DNA of 60,037 nt from an uncultured Odoribacter sp. GTDB taxonomy: Bacteria; Bacteroidota; Bacteroidia; Bacteroidales; Marinifilaceae. This document shows, piece after piece, positions 27,601-36,171 of this stretch (within the stretch, counting starts at the first letter, position 1; each line of letters opens with the position of its first letter). Location: NCBI GenBank assembly GCA_910589025.1, contig CAJURM010000017.1, positions 1 to 60,037 of the forward strand, given 5' to 3'. The notes beneath the pieces are model-generated. The model did no database searches and was not told the DNA's origin. It was given only the letters and a program-made list of their open reading frames with translations. The position numbers and the translations under genes are program-made.

Positions 27601-28008
27601 TCCGGACGGATGATTATGTACGAAATATAATTGTTCCGCTCCGATAGCGTCATAAGCGGCCTTAATGGCAGCAATATTTACCTGTGTTGCGCAGGAGGTT
27701 CCCATGCCTAAATGAATAACGGTGGGATATCCTTTATTTACCAATACTGCAAAGGCATTTTCAATTGACGAATTTTCCAGTTCCCGGAATATATAGGCGA
27801 CATCGTCGATACTTTCTATTTTCTCATTTCCACTGAAAGAAAAAGTTCCGCTTTCACTGAATTTACGTTCCACATAACAAAATTCTCCGTTGTTTTCCGG
27901 AAGTCCCCCTTCATGTTGATATATTATTGAGGTGCTTGGTGTGACGGGCGTGTGGGTTGCAGGTTGTTTCGGGTTTTCATCCCACTCGAAGGAAAGTTGT
28001 TTAGGCAT
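24658..28008 (-). CDS. Large polyvalent protein: RadC-like, metallopeptidase and MuF-C-like domains
   Basis: 1116 residues from the ATG at 28008, two bases after the coupling-protein stop. A RadC-like JAB domain is near residues 125-145 (V-H-N-H-P-S-G-E, then a Ser and Asp). A middle region of about 350-480 is helical with L-x-x-L-P-W-G. A zinc metallopeptidase motif, H-E-M-Q-H, is near 530. A segment of about 745-880 (Y-M-K-Q-S-V-L-x-x-H-L, W-F-A-M-A-P-P-K-G-A) resembles MuF-C/phage toxin-type domains. A second peptidase motif, H-E-I-I-G-H, is near 970. This matches the polyvalent proteins of phages and conjugative elements, thought to enter the recipient with the DNA and counter host defences. 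It is the last gene of the tra operon. Confidence 0.75.
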   Translation of the reverse strand: MPKQLSFEWDENPKQPATHTPVTPSTSIIYQHEGGLPENNGEFCYVERKFSESGTFSFSGNEKIESIDDVAYIFRELENSSIENAFAVLVNKGYPTVIHLGMGTSCATQVNIAAIKAAYDAIGAEQLYFVHNHPSGEVKCSTQDKHTLHTIYNMFPENVVQEGIIINTISGYYGTFNILGDTNQYERPAAGNEIPLTLHSFDRLVFSPDYNFKNLSVIHNSMDVAALVSAQRLGSTKKISYLILDRANKVIGNIHTIFQQIEDHETALAEEITSKVILFGGNQAILYGDFDFLGIMKLKNEVIRISGNSVRLTDVISINGLHTKSAIDEMVMEATADYNKNDDIRYRFIGEKGAANLDKAEEATTRLDNLGVAREMEKSGKDAKAIKLATGWERGADGKWRYEMQDFGIDASGLARKGRLWSKLPWGEEFDRLSEKLLDGKELTEYENTKFDELSEKADEMRKSYEDSDVRYLDDYVKDNDLFVAYPELKQMRVELYSDPKSNTGATYYESQNLIRVNEQALGTEDLRNILVHEMQHAIQASEGFPRGGNESTYRKHLDSLKEKHDAWSMIDEFSRKSDELGQDVTQIDVYNALRDEYLSERFKFGDGFIPSRDAFDKGFNLWVRGYDNEGYEDAYNEYQYLAGKYGFGLDNNKYRELSGEVEARNVQSRMNMTPEKRQNSLASETENVARENQIFLNGALRGVSAFMDTSIEEVSRRFNEELNAFERGKMRSSDSFDLGLPSSNLRSAGVQDKPIYMKQSVLREHLKKHKISISEIKDLPKALQHPMMVYEWGSKAKSLVVVTEVSTNDGRKVSVAIKLERNGERLDVNEIASVHGKEVERFLSDMANAKKGGLKEALRYAQKSKVLEWFAMAPPKGASQTVQGLSTATNIIESFENQTLLDGEILSAIDELSDELGVKVNKVKNRNDLPEGIQRQMKNGRYPGLFDPKTGEVYMVMDEITNVSDAQATMLHEIIGHKGIRGLFGDKIGEFTSRVLDSMPKSEREKWVRKYNGNEQLAAEEYVARFAEGYENPSMWEKIKAIFWDLFRNLGIDLKIKDSDLKYILWKAKKTLEKGNAPLKKKPVLFRKENKANSNNPPPHIPITRQRKANFQNTI

Positions 28009-28010
28009 GT

Positions 28011-29900
28011 TCAAGCATCTTTAAAAGGTGACAGGAGCGCGTCCACTTCCCGTTCAATTCTTAGGTAATTCTCCTTGACAATTTTTTCCATGATTTCATT
28101 GTCTTTTTCCGGATCACCTGTATTATACATTTTTGCAAATGTCGGAATGTCTTCGGAATATCCGGTATTCCTGTTAAACTGACAGGAGAAGAAAGGAGGG
28201 GTTCCGTTGGCGATTTTTCCAAGAAAATGGCCTGTTTTTTGTCCGGCGATATCCCGCATTCTCATTACTTTTTCCTTTTGGAATGATTCGGACTGGGAAG
28301 TGGAGCCGGAATCCTGTTCCGAATACGAGAAATTGACTTCTTTTTTTTCTCCCAGCAGTTTTTCCAGTGATTCCGCGGTTTTTTCATTGCTTGTCGTCCC
28401 GAAGAACTGATTCCCGCAGTTGGATTTTATAATTTCCGCGCTTTCTGCTCCGTAATTGTTGATTGCCTGGGAGAAGTTTTGCAAAGCGAGAATAGTCGCT
28501 ACACCCCATTTCCGGACGGTGCTGATGAATTTTTCAATCCCGTAGATTATAAAGGTGGGGAACTCGTCGTTCAGGAATATGGAGGGGACTTTCCCGGGCT
28601 GGTTCATTTGTCCCATTACGATGTTTGCAATGCATGAAATTGCGGGAGACACCGCCTCGGAGATATTGGGGGCATTCCCCACGCACAGCATGACGGGTTT
28701 TTCCCTGTTTGTAATGTCCAGGTTGAATTCTTCCTCCGGTTTGGCGGAAAATACCCAGTAGATGTATTTGTTGTTAAGGAGCACCAGGGGGAGCTGTGCG
28801 GACGATACGGCTCCCGCCGTCTGCTGTTGTGCTTCCAGTTTCCAGGCGGACAGCATGGAAGACATGTTTTTTGCAATTTCCTGGTCTTCTTCTATCCATC
28901 GGAAAACTTCCTCGCAGTCGGAGAGGCAGATGGAGATTACATGCGGCAGGGTATTGATTCCGGAAGCACGTTCCTTAAAGCATTTATAGGCTACCGAATA
29001 AACATAGTTTATTGCATTGTTTGCCCAGAAGTCGGTTTTTTCCTTCCATGCCGGTTCGAGGTTTTTCATCAGGGTTATTATGATGTTGCGGATAAAAAGC
29101 GATGCATTATTGGGATTGAAGTATCGTTCCGAAAGTACATTTACCCTGACAGTCCTGAACATATCGGTAAAATTAATGAATGCGAACTCCAGTTTCAAGC
29201 TGGGATTTTTTGTTTTTGCCTTTAGGATCGAGCCGTATGCCACTTTGCTGAGTATGGGTGACTGCTCTTTGGTCGGATCGCCTTCCCAGTCGTAGATCCA
29301 ACCGGCATATCCCCGTTCGGCGGCCTGGTATATGATGGATTTTATAAAAGTGTCCGATTTCCCGGAGCCTGTTCCTCCGTCTATCCAGACTCCCTGTTGC
29401 GGGGAATGTATGCGCAGGATTCCGTTGTCGGTTTTAAATTCAAAGAAGAAATCGCTTTTTTTATCCGATACGCCTTTAAAGAATTCTTCATTTTTCAGCG
29501 TATTCCCGAAAATGGACAGAATGCCCAAAGCCAGGCAGGGAAGCTGGAAAAGAATGACGGCAATATAAACGTATTTATTATAAAAGAGATTTTCTGACGG
29601 TCCGAGAATAAGGAAGAAAGTCAGAAGAAAAGCGGATATCAGGAAGAATAACCGGGAATTTTCCGTCATGCTCCGGCGTAGTTTGTGCCCGGGCGTGAAA
29701 TAGCATGAAACGGCACTGATAAATACGAACAGTCCCCTTAGGAACAGGGATTTACCGCGTAGTTTCAGATATATGGATATATATGCGGGTGATTGTATGA
29801 TACGGGCGGAACACATCCATTCAAAAAGAATGAATGCCAGCATCAGGACGCCTAACATCAGCAATAACCCCGAAAGATTTTTTTTCTCCTGCTCAATCAT
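28011..29900 (-). CDS. Type IV coupling protein (TraG/VirD4 family)
   Basis: 629 residues. Four N-terminal membrane helices lie within residues 8-132. The Walker A motif G-G-T-G-S-G-K-S is at about 174-181, and the Walker B-like I-F-L-N-D-E-F-P-T-F is at about 445. It links the relaxase-DNA complex to the secretion channel and powers DNA export. It follows the small zinc-finger gene (56-bp gap) and directly precedes the polyvalent protein, which may be a co-exported substrate. Confidence 0.85.
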   Translation of the reverse strand: MIEQEKKNLSGLLLMLGVLMLAFILFEWMCSARIIQSPAYISIYLKLRGKSLFLRGLFVFISAVSCYFTPGHKLRRSMTENSRLFFLISAFLLTFFLILGPSENLFYNKYVYIAVILFQLPCLALGILSIFGNTLKNEEFFKGVSDKKSDFFFEFKTDNGILRIHSPQQGVWIDGGTGSGKSDTFIKSIIYQAAERGYAGWIYDWEGDPTKEQSPILSKVAYGSILKAKTKNPSLKLEFAFINFTDMFRTVRVNVLSERYFNPNNASLFIRNIIITLMKNLEPAWKEKTDFWANNAINYVYSVAYKCFKERASGINTLPHVISICLSDCEEVFRWIEEDQEIAKNMSSMLSAWKLEAQQQTAGAVSSAQLPLVLLNNKYIYWVFSAKPEEEFNLDITNREKPVMLCVGNAPNISEAVSPAISCIANIVMGQMNQPGKVPSIFLNDEFPTFIIYGIEKFISTVRKWGVATILALQNFSQAINNYGAESAEIIKSNCGNQFFGTTSNEKTAESLEKLLGEKKEVNFSYSEQDSGSTSQSESFQKEKVMRMRDIAGQKTGHFLGKIANGTPPFFSCQFNRNTGYSEDIPTFAKMYNTGDPEKDNEIMEKIVKENYLRIEREVDALLSPFKDA

Positions 29901-29956
29901 ATTGTGAGGTTCTTAATGTCTTATAATTAACATTATGTTAAAAATATGAAATTTGT

Positions 29957-30226
29957 TCATTTTAAGGGGAATAGTATTTTCCTGTCAGGGTTACACTCTG
30001 AAAAAGCTTTCCATCTTACGGTTACTTCCGGAAAAATAGTTCCGTAGCCTTTGCAAACGGGGCATTTTTCTTGTTTCGGTTCTTCCCGGTGATTTTCTGT
30101 TACCAGGAATTTCTGTCCTTTGCAGTACGGACAACAGACAGCGCATCCGGAAAAGGTTTCGACTGTATTGCCCGTACATAGATATTCCGGAGGTAGCAGC
30201 GTGATATCGTTTTTGATTATGCTCAT
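29957..30226 (-). CDS. Small zinc-ribbon protein (89 aa)
   Basis: Two cysteine knuckles, C-C-P-Y-C-K-G-Q and C-P-V-C-K-G-Y-G, resemble the DnaJ-type CxxCxG zinc centre. No other domain is seen. It lies 3 bp after the 76-residue gene in the tra operon. Metal binding is clear; the role is unknown. Confidence 0.7.
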   Translation of the reverse strand: MSIIKNDITLLPPEYLCTGNTVETFSGCAVCCPYCKGQKFLVTENHREEPKQEKCPVCKGYGTIFPEVTVRWKAFSECNPDRKILFPLK

Positions 30227-30229
30227 GAT

Positions 30230-30460
30230 TCAGTCGGTGAAATTTGTGGTTTTCAGTCTTAGAGGATCCCGGCGGATCCATTCGTGGACGATGGATTGCG
30301 CTTTTTGTTTTTCCGTTTTATAAAAAAATGTAGCTTTTCCTAATTTTAACCGGGGTTTGTTTTTGATATCCGGAGGGGTGATTTCCTCTTTTTCAAGCCT
30401 TTCCCTTTCTTCTATGGTGCATGTCCGGGAATCGTGGAAATCGGGTTTTATTCTTGCCAT
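30230..30460 (-). CDS. Small basic protein in the tra operon (76 aa)
   Basis: A charged, soluble, unrecognised protein. Its ATG overlaps the stop of the TraO-like gene (TAATG), so translation is coupled. Confidence 0.6.
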   Translation of the reverse strand: MARIKPDFHDSRTCTIEERERLEKEEITPPDIKNKPRLKLGKATFFYKTEKQKAQSIVHEWIRRDPLRLKTTNFTD

Positions 30461-31005
30461 TACAGATATATTTTTAAACCAAGTGAGAGAATGAACACGA
30501 AACTGGAATATTTGCTTTCGATATAATAATCCGCCTGCGGTTGAAAAAGCAAACTGACCTTTTTACTGAACAGGTATTCTGCCTGTGGTTTAAATGTGAT
30601 TCCGTATACAAACCTTGTGTCTGCGTTTTGCACAATGCCTTCCGGCAGTTTTTTTTCTTTTTCAAAACTTTCGCTTCCGGCAAATATTCCGGCACCTACG
30701 TTTATAAAGAAAGGAGGTTTTACGACTCTTTCCAGGGAGTGGAAATAACTTGTCGATATGGTAATGGTGGTGATGTTGAAATCTTTTATCAGAAAAAATT
30801 GGGAGTTTCGCATGTAGTTGAGATGCAGAGCTATTGAACCTAATTTTCTGTTGAAATACTTTTCTATTCCGGCTGATGCGAAATAGCCTTTTTTTGAAGT
30901 TATCCCGGCATTTATTCCGGGAGCCCACTGGTCGTAATACCTTAATTGAGCCTGTGAGGTAAAATGAAGACACAGCAGAGCGATAATGACTAAGAATTTT
31001 TTCAT
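30460..31005 (-). CDS. TraO-like conjugal transfer protein
   Basis: 181 residues from the ATG at 31005. A cleavable signal peptide ends near S-Q-A-Q, followed by alternating beta segments with aromatic ends (G-I-N-A-G-I-T-S, F-I-N-V-G-A-G-I-F) typical of a small outer-membrane beta-barrel. TraO of CTnDOT-type elements has this size and pattern. It comes after the KilA-N cassette in the operon, which separates it from traN. Confidence 0.7.
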   Translation of the reverse strand: MKKFLVIIALLCLHFTSQAQLRYYDQWAPGINAGITSKKGYFASAGIEKYFNRKLGSIALHLNYMRNSQFFLIKDFNITTITISTSYFHSLERVVKPPFFINVGAGIFAGSESFEKEKKLPEGIVQNADTRFVYGITFKPQAEYLFSKKVSLLFQPQADYYIESKYSSFVFILSLGLKIYL

Positions 31006-31158
31006 TTCAGTTTTTTTAAAAAGGTTGTTAGAATATAAAATATTAATATTGAAATACATATGCTGAACGACAGGATAAAAACAATAAGCGGGATTATTTT
31101 CATGTTCGCTTTTCTTTTTGGAATTCGTGATTTTCCGTGTGCTGCGGGATGTTCCCGG

Positions 31159-32010
31159 TTACCGTCGTTTCATCGACTGTTTTGTTTTACACTCCTGTCC
31201 CGTCTCCTGTCGTTGTTTTTTCCAGTTTTTCATGAACGCTTCCAGTTGCGGGTCCTTTTCATTGAGGAACTCGTAGTCTTCCCTGTACAGTAGGAGGTTT
31301 GCCGGAATGCGGATGTTGTTTTCCTTCAGGAGATGTTTCATGCCGTCGGCAATAAAGAGGTAGTCTTTTGCCTTTTTCTTGAATGCCAGGGCTTCTTTCC
31401 TTGCCTGGAGGGTTTTGTCCGCTTGTTTGGAGAAATCCAGGATGGCTCTGAAGCTGTAGTCCTGTTCTTCTTCCATTTCCGCTTGGTGCCGTTCCTTTTC
31501 TTCCTGAAGTTCCCTTTGGTGTCTTTCTCTCTCCTCTTTCAGTGTTGTTGCCAGATGGATGACGATATCTGGGTTTGCCTGTATTTTTTCAATAATGCTT
31601 TCCGTGGCCGTAAAGTCGTATCGGAGCAGTTCCTTTATCCGGTCGTTGCACCATATTGCGAATTGAGGGGACAGCCACCGTGCAAACTCTACTGCCACGT
31701 CTTCATGAAACCATGTGCCTTGCTCCGTTTCGTTGACAATCCCTCCCTTCACAACCTTGACGAGTGACGGATAGCGCTGTGCCAATGCGGTGGCATTCAA
31801 CGAAGTACGTTTTTCCACCATCGGTGCAAGTCCACGTGATTCTGCAAGAGCTTCTATAAACTCATGCGTACCAGGGTTGTCAAACCATTGTGCAGGCTTC
31901 TTCCCGAACGGTTTTGCCATTTGTGTGGCGTTTACCATGGTATCCCCGCATCCTGCCAGGAATGTGATATCGTTGCCGTTGTACCGGAATATTTGAATTG
32001 TGTTTTCCAT
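31159..32010 (-). CDS. KilA-N domain protein embedded in the tra operon
   Basis: 283 residues. The KilA-N head matches the start of the 11810 protein (M-V-N-A-T-Q-M-A-K-P-F-G-K-K) but carries an insertion of about 35 residues. The C-terminal domain is the shared cassette (F-K-K-K-A-K-D-Y-L-F-I-A-D-G-M-K-H-L-L). The extreme C terminus differs from its paralogues, as if frameshifted (E-A-F-M-K-N-W-K-K-Q). It lies between traN and traO, where no such gene occurs in standard tra operons. Confidence 0.8.
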   Translation of the reverse strand: MENTIQIFRYNGNDITFLAGCGDTMVNATQMAKPFGKKPAQWFDNPGTHEFIEALAESRGLAPMVEKRTSLNATALAQRYPSLVKVVKGGIVNETEQGTWFHEDVAVEFARWLSPQFAIWCNDRIKELLRYDFTATESIIEKIQANPDIVIHLATTLKEERERHQRELQEEKERHQAEMEEEQDYSFRAILDFSKQADKTLQARKEALAFKKKAKDYLFIADGMKHLLKENNIRIPANLLLYREDYEFLNEKDPQLEAFMKNWKKQRQETGQECKTKQSMKRR

Positions 32011-32085
32011 ATGATTGTGTTGTTTTTATTTTCAAATTCTCATTCCCGCATCCGCTCCTTTCCGGAAGTTCCTGTTGTTTGTGCC

Positions 32086-33156
32086 TTATAGTTTTTTTGC
32101 TTCAATGATGTTTTTGTTTTCGATCCGGAATTTGAGGTGTCTTCCTCCGTCCCGGTCAAGTATTTCCACTTCGAACTTTTTTTTATCGGGAATGGTGAAT
32201 TTGTTATAGGCGAGAACGAAGGAAGCCCGGTTGTTGCTTCTTATTATTTTGGGGAATCCGTATTTCAACAGGGGTATTAGTTCTGTTTCCTGTATTGTTG
32301 TGTTTTTAAGTTGTTTATTATCTCTTATGTATGATTTTATGAAATCCGGGTTAAAATTTATGTTTGAAGTATTTCGGAGACTGAAACAGAAATACAGGAT
32401 GTCCTGTTTTATGTAAATTCCGGAGCAATGGAATTCCATTTTATTTTTGTTGACGCCTATATGAAAAAGGTATCTTTTTTGTCTGATGGCCTTTTGTGAA
32501 TTTTCGTTAAGGGTCTTCTCGTTGTTGTTTATCAGTGCCATAGGATGTCTGGTGCCGATAACGTAGTTGAAAATTTCGGGATTCTTGTTGAAATTGAGAA
32601 TAAAGCTGTAAAATTTTTTATCTGCTGTGATAACGGACAGGTTTGTCTGGGGGATGCTGTCTTTGTTTGCAATGAATTTTATGATGTTGTTTGCTTCGGT
32701 TCTTTCTAATGTTATTGCCTGTTCGTTTCCCACATCGGAATAGACGACATCCCGGGGAAATATCAGGTGGATGCTTTTATTGGAGCATACGGGTATAAAA
32801 TGTTTCTGCGGGATACTGTCCTGATTGACGAAAACCGTTTCGTTGACAACGGCAGTGTCGTATGAGATGGAAAACGAGTAAAATTTTCCGTCGGTAGTAA
32901 TAGTGGAAATGTTGGTTTCTTCCTGAAAGTTTTCAATGTTGGCCTTGATTTTCAATACGAACGGTGCATTATCGGCGATTGTTGCAAGGATATTTCCCGA
33001 ACCGATGTCGAAGTAATCGATGTTGGCGGGGAAAATAAGGTGTATGGTTTTATCGAAATTGATTGTCAGTTTCCGGGAAGCGATGGACTGTAGTTGTGCA
33101 ACGGATTGAAACGGACACATGATTATAAACAGTATGAAGGGAATGAATGTTTTCAT
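32086..33156 (-). CDS. traN: TraN-like (VirB9-type) protein with duplicated N-terminal domain
   Basis: 356 residues from the ATG at 33156, which overlaps the upstream stop (ATGA). A signal peptide ends at S-V-A-Q. The VirB9-type beta domain appears twice: K-T-I-H-L-I-F-P ... D-I-G-S-G-N ... F-Y-S-F, then K-S-I-H-L-I-F-P ... D-V-G-N-E ... F-Y-S-F. The family normally has one copy. The C-terminal half fits the TraN/DUF4138 conserved region. It forms the outer part of the transfer channel with TraM. Confidence 0.8.
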   Translation of the reverse strand: MKTFIPFILFIIMCPFQSVAQLQSIASRKLTINFDKTIHLIFPANIDYFDIGSGNILATIADNAPFVLKIKANIENFQEETNISTITTDGKFYSFSISYDTAVVNETVFVNQDSIPQKHFIPVCSNKSIHLIFPRDVVYSDVGNEQAITLERTEANNIIKFIANKDSIPQTNLSVITADKKFYSFILNFNKNPEIFNYVIGTRHPMALINNNEKTLNENSQKAIRQKRYLFHIGVNKNKMEFHCSGIYIKQDILYFCFSLRNTSNINFNPDFIKSYIRDNKQLKNTTIQETELIPLLKYGFPKIIRSNNRASFVLAYNKFTIPDKKKFEVEILDRDGGRHLKFRIENKNIIEAKKL

Positions 33157-33398
33157 AGATATGCAATAACGGTTAATACTGAAAATTGAAGGATGAGAAA
33201 CAGGATGCACAGAGACAGGTTTTTTCTTCTTTTTTCGCGGATTTCGTTAAGAATCCGTTCATCTTCCTCTGTCCATTCTTCTTCCCTTTTTTTGATTTTA
33301 AGATTGTTTTCGCATTTCCCGTTCTTTAGTGTATGGCGGCAGGAAATGAACAGCATTCCTATACAAAGGATGTAAATGGAGTAGTAAATGGTATTCAT
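33153..33398 (-). CDS. Small membrane protein between traM and traN (81 aa)
   Basis: Two hydrophobic helices (about 5-20 and 61-80) flank a charged, helical middle (E-E-E-W-T-E-E-D-E-R-I-L). A lipobox-like L-F-I-S-C occurs at about 16-20. Position and coupling with traN suggest an accessory transfer-apparatus protein. Confidence 0.65.
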   Translation of the reverse strand: MNTIYYSIYILCIGMLFISCRHTLKNGKCENNLKIKKREEEWTEEDERILNEIREKRRKNLSLCILFLILQFSVLTVIAYL

Positions 33399-33403
33399 GG
33401 TAT

Positions 33404-34441
33404 TTATTTTAAAAAGATTTTATAGTTGGCTTTGAGCGTGACTTTCTTTTCGGAATTTTTTCGTTTAAGGGCGGATTTCCCGGCGGAGATGACATCTCCT
33501 ATGACCCCGCTTCCGGCAGTCGCCCGGTTAAATATTTCGTCAATACCTTCGTTCCCCATTTCGGTTCCTATTTGGTTTTTGAGATTCATAGGGAAAAACA
33601 GTCCTTCTATCCCGTCCTGATCAATAACGCTTTTGGAAAAGGGATAAATGCTTTGGGCTATCCGGATACTTTCTAATTTTATGAGTACCCGTTCGTTGGA
33701 GAAGCGGGCGATGCCGTAGATAAAGCTGTTTACAGGGATTTTTTCACTGTTGATATAAATGTCCTGCCGGAGTCGCATTTTTACGGTAGAACCGTTGATG
33801 ATTGTCTGGTCATCGTGGATGGCTGCGGCAATAAGACCTTCGGTTTCGGGGGTTACGGGTGATATAGTGTTGTTTCTCGTACGTATTCCCGGGGTGTTTT
33901 CAGGCATGGCGTTTTTCTCCGGAAGTTCCGGGATGACGGGTATTTCGTGGACAGGTGTATTTTTTTCTTCCTTTTTCTTTTCTCCGGAAAAATTTTTATA
34001 AGGTGCCAGAGGGTCATCAACTTCACTGTTTTCCCATTTCTTTTTTTTAGGTTTAAGCCGGGTGGTTTGGTGTTTCCGGGGTTCTCCGGAAGCCGGAAGC
34101 AGTTCACTGATTTTTTCAATGCTTTCTTTTTGGCTTAGTTGTTGTTTCTCTTTTTCTTTCTCCGTATTGCCTCCCAGGCTGTAAAAATATTCGGAGCTTA
34201 TTTGTGAGTCTTCTTTTTCCCTCTGTTTTTTATTTTCCCTTTCCCATTCCTTTTTATATATTTCTGCTTTGGAAGCCGGAATATCTTCGGTGGAGGAGTT
34301 GGGAATTATGAAGGATTCGCTGTTCTCTTTTGCCGGGATATTTTCCTTTTTGCCGAAGAACAGCAGGTATATCATGCCGGATATGATAACCGGAATCAGC
34401 ATGATGATTAACTTTTTTTTATCCAGTTTATTCGTTTCCAT
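33404..34441 (-). CDS. traM: TraM-like (VirB10-type) conjugation protein
   Basis: 345 residues. One N-terminal membrane helix (about 10-29) is followed by a long Lys/Glu/Pro-rich periplasmic linker and a C-terminal beta domain from about 205 (V-K-M-R-L-R-Q-D-I, then F-I-Y-G-I-A-R-F and V-I-D-Q-D-G-I-E-G-L). This is the VirB10/TraM layout bridging the inner and outer membranes. It overlaps traK by 14 bp. Confidence 0.85.
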   Translation of the reverse strand: METNKLDKKKLIIMLIPVIISGMIYLLFFGKKENIPAKENSESFIIPNSSTEDIPASKAEIYKKEWERENKKQREKEDSQISSEYFYSLGGNTEKEKEKQQLSQKESIEKISELLPASGEPRKHQTTRLKPKKKKWENSEVDDPLAPYKNFSGEKKKEEKNTPVHEIPVIPELPEKNAMPENTPGIRTRNNTISPVTPETEGLIAAAIHDDQTIINGSTVKMRLRQDIYINSEKIPVNSFIYGIARFSNERVLIKLESIRIAQSIYPFSKSVIDQDGIEGLFFPMNLKNQIGTEMGNEGIDEIFNRATAGSGVIGDVISAGKSALKRKNSEKKVTLKANYKIFLK

Positions 34442-35057
34442 TTTCGTCGTTTTTAATTACGGATGACTCGTATATTTCCCACTCGTCGATTTTGCAGGCG
34501 TGTATATTGTTTTTTGTCCTTGAATCAGTGTCATACAGGGTAAACCTTACGTTCAGTTTCCTGGATATAATCCCTTTGGCCCTCCGTATTGTCTGTAAGC
34601 CTTCGATGTATCCGCTGACGGGCAGGGTGTTTATATTGATTTTTATATCGGTTATCTGCACTTCGCACTGGAGGTTTTTTTCAGAAAGCAGTCTTTCGAC
34701 ATTCTGGTCTTTGTATTCGTTGTACAGTTCTTTCCCTTTTTCCCCTATCAGGTTAAGTCCGGCTTCAATGTGGTTTTTAAAGCTGCTTTCCGAGAAACTG
34801 TACCAGTAGGTATAGAATAACCGGACATGGTTTTCATATTCAAATATCCTGCCTTCCCTTGAATTGATGACGGAGCTTTCCAGCACTTGTCCCCGTGTAT
34901 CGATAAGAATCATTTTTTCCGTTACACTCCTTATTTCTTTTGCTATGAAATAGTATCCGCTTATAAACGCACCGGAAATTACGATGCAATAAATCAGGGC
35001 GAGGTAAGTTGTTGTTTTGACAACGTTATTCCCGTTTTTTAAAACTGTCAGTTCCAT
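34428..35057 (-). CDS. traK: TraK-like (VirB8-type) conjugation protein
   Basis: 209 residues with one N-terminal membrane helix (about 17-37) and a periplasmic domain (R-L-F-Y-T-Y-W-Y-S-F, G-L-N-L-I-G-E-K-G) typical of TraK. It is an assembly factor of the transfer channel. It lies 6 bp after traJ. The small traL gene often found between traK and traM is absent here, because traK and traM overlap. Confidence 0.85.
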   Translation of the reverse strand: MELTVLKNGNNVVKTTTYLALIYCIVISGAFISGYYFIAKEIRSVTEKMILIDTRGQVLESSVINSREGRIFEYENHVRLFYTYWYSFSESSFKNHIEAGLNLIGEKGKELYNEYKDQNVERLLSEKNLQCEVQITDIKININTLPVSGYIEGLQTIRRAKGIISRKLNVRFTLYDTDSRTKNNIHACKIDEWEIYESSVIKNDENGNE

Positions 35058-35063
35058 ATTGTT

Positions 35064-36149
35064 TTATTTTTTGTTACTTAATGAATTTCCTGCGGAACTG
35101 GCGACATTTGTTATATTGCTTGCGCCTCCGACTGCTCCTGCTCCTCCGGTCATGAGCATGGCTGCGGCGGTCCCTGCTCCCACCAGTTTGCTTAATACCC
35201 GTCCGGCATCCCCTTTCCCGATGAATTTGCTTGTAAGCCAGAAAGCGCTTGCGTATGTAATCAGTGAAACGGAATTGAATGCAATTACATATCCCGGACT
35301 GACCGGTGTCCCCTGGTGGCCGTCGATGATAAATTCAAACATGCCTAAGGTCAGCATGTCGAGAATGTTTAAGGTCATGAAAACGAACCCGGTGTTCAGC
35401 AAGCTGCCGAACCATGTTGTCAGCTGTTTTTCAAAGGCGGGTAAAATGGAAAATGCAAAGGCGAGCGGTCCTATTATTATGAAAAACTTAAACATGACTG
35501 CGGCGATGCTTGCTACGATACCGCGTACAGCGCCGAACAGTAATGTGAAGACTGCCTGTATGGCCAGGGAGATCCAGTTTGCCGGGTTTAAAAGGTTTAT
35601 TAGCTTCCGGAATGTTGATACGTTTTCTCCGTTTGTTTCTTCAATGAGGGCACTGGAGCGTTCCGGATCCGACGGATTATTTTGCAGTTGGAGCTGGGCT
35701 GCGGATTTATCGTTCTGATCTCCTATTTTTCCTTCTGCCGTTTCCTTTATGGCTTCCATTTCCATTTCTTCATAAGAAAGGTTTATTCTGTCGATGTATG
35801 TCTGGGCCAGTTCCGTAAGTTTTTCGTTGCTTTCCGACAGGGGACTGCTCATTTGATTGAAAAATTCTATTGAACCTGCAAGTGCTAAAGCGATAACGGG
35901 GTAAATGCTTATGCAGACGATGTGCAGGAAACCTTTGGCTATTTCATTGTAGCGTGCGAATTTTGTTTCCTCTTCGTTCTTGTGCATCCTGTCGAAAGCG
36001 GAACTCAGGTAATTCCATGCGAGGGAACATACAAAGCAGATAGAGGCGATAATGGCCGCGATGATACATACTTTACTGAGAATATTCATTGTCAGCTGGT
36101 CGGTGATTTCGACACTTAGCAGATCGCCTATGCGTTCATTTATATCCAT
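35064..36149 (-). CDS. traJ: TraJ-like (VirB6-type) membrane protein
   Basis: 361 residues with about six hydrophobic segments, including strong pairs near 25-50, 75-95, 195-235 and 255-335, and a Gly/Ala-rich C-terminal end. This is the polytopic inner-membrane channel component of the transfer system. It lies directly after the TraI-like gene. Confidence 0.85.
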   Translation of the reverse strand: MDINERIGDLLSVEITDQLTMNILSKVCIIAAIIASICFVCSLAWNYLSSAFDRMHKNEEETKFARYNEIAKGFLHIVCISIYPVIALALAGSIEFFNQMSSPLSESNEKLTELAQTYIDRINLSYEEMEMEAIKETAEGKIGDQNDKSAAQLQLQNNPSDPERSSALIEETNGENVSTFRKLINLLNPANWISLAIQAVFTLLFGAVRGIVASIAAVMFKFFIIIGPLAFAFSILPAFEKQLTTWFGSLLNTGFVFMTLNILDMLTLGMFEFIIDGHQGTPVSPGYVIAFNSVSLITYASAFWLTSKFIGKGDAGRVLSKLVGAGTAAAMLMTGGAGAVGGASNITNVASSAGNSLSNKK

Positions 36150-36171
36150 GGCAAATTTATTTTAGGAGACA

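Noticed and set aside
30474..30695. Leftward frame overlapping traO
   Set aside because: Out of frame with the signal-peptide-bearing traO gene.
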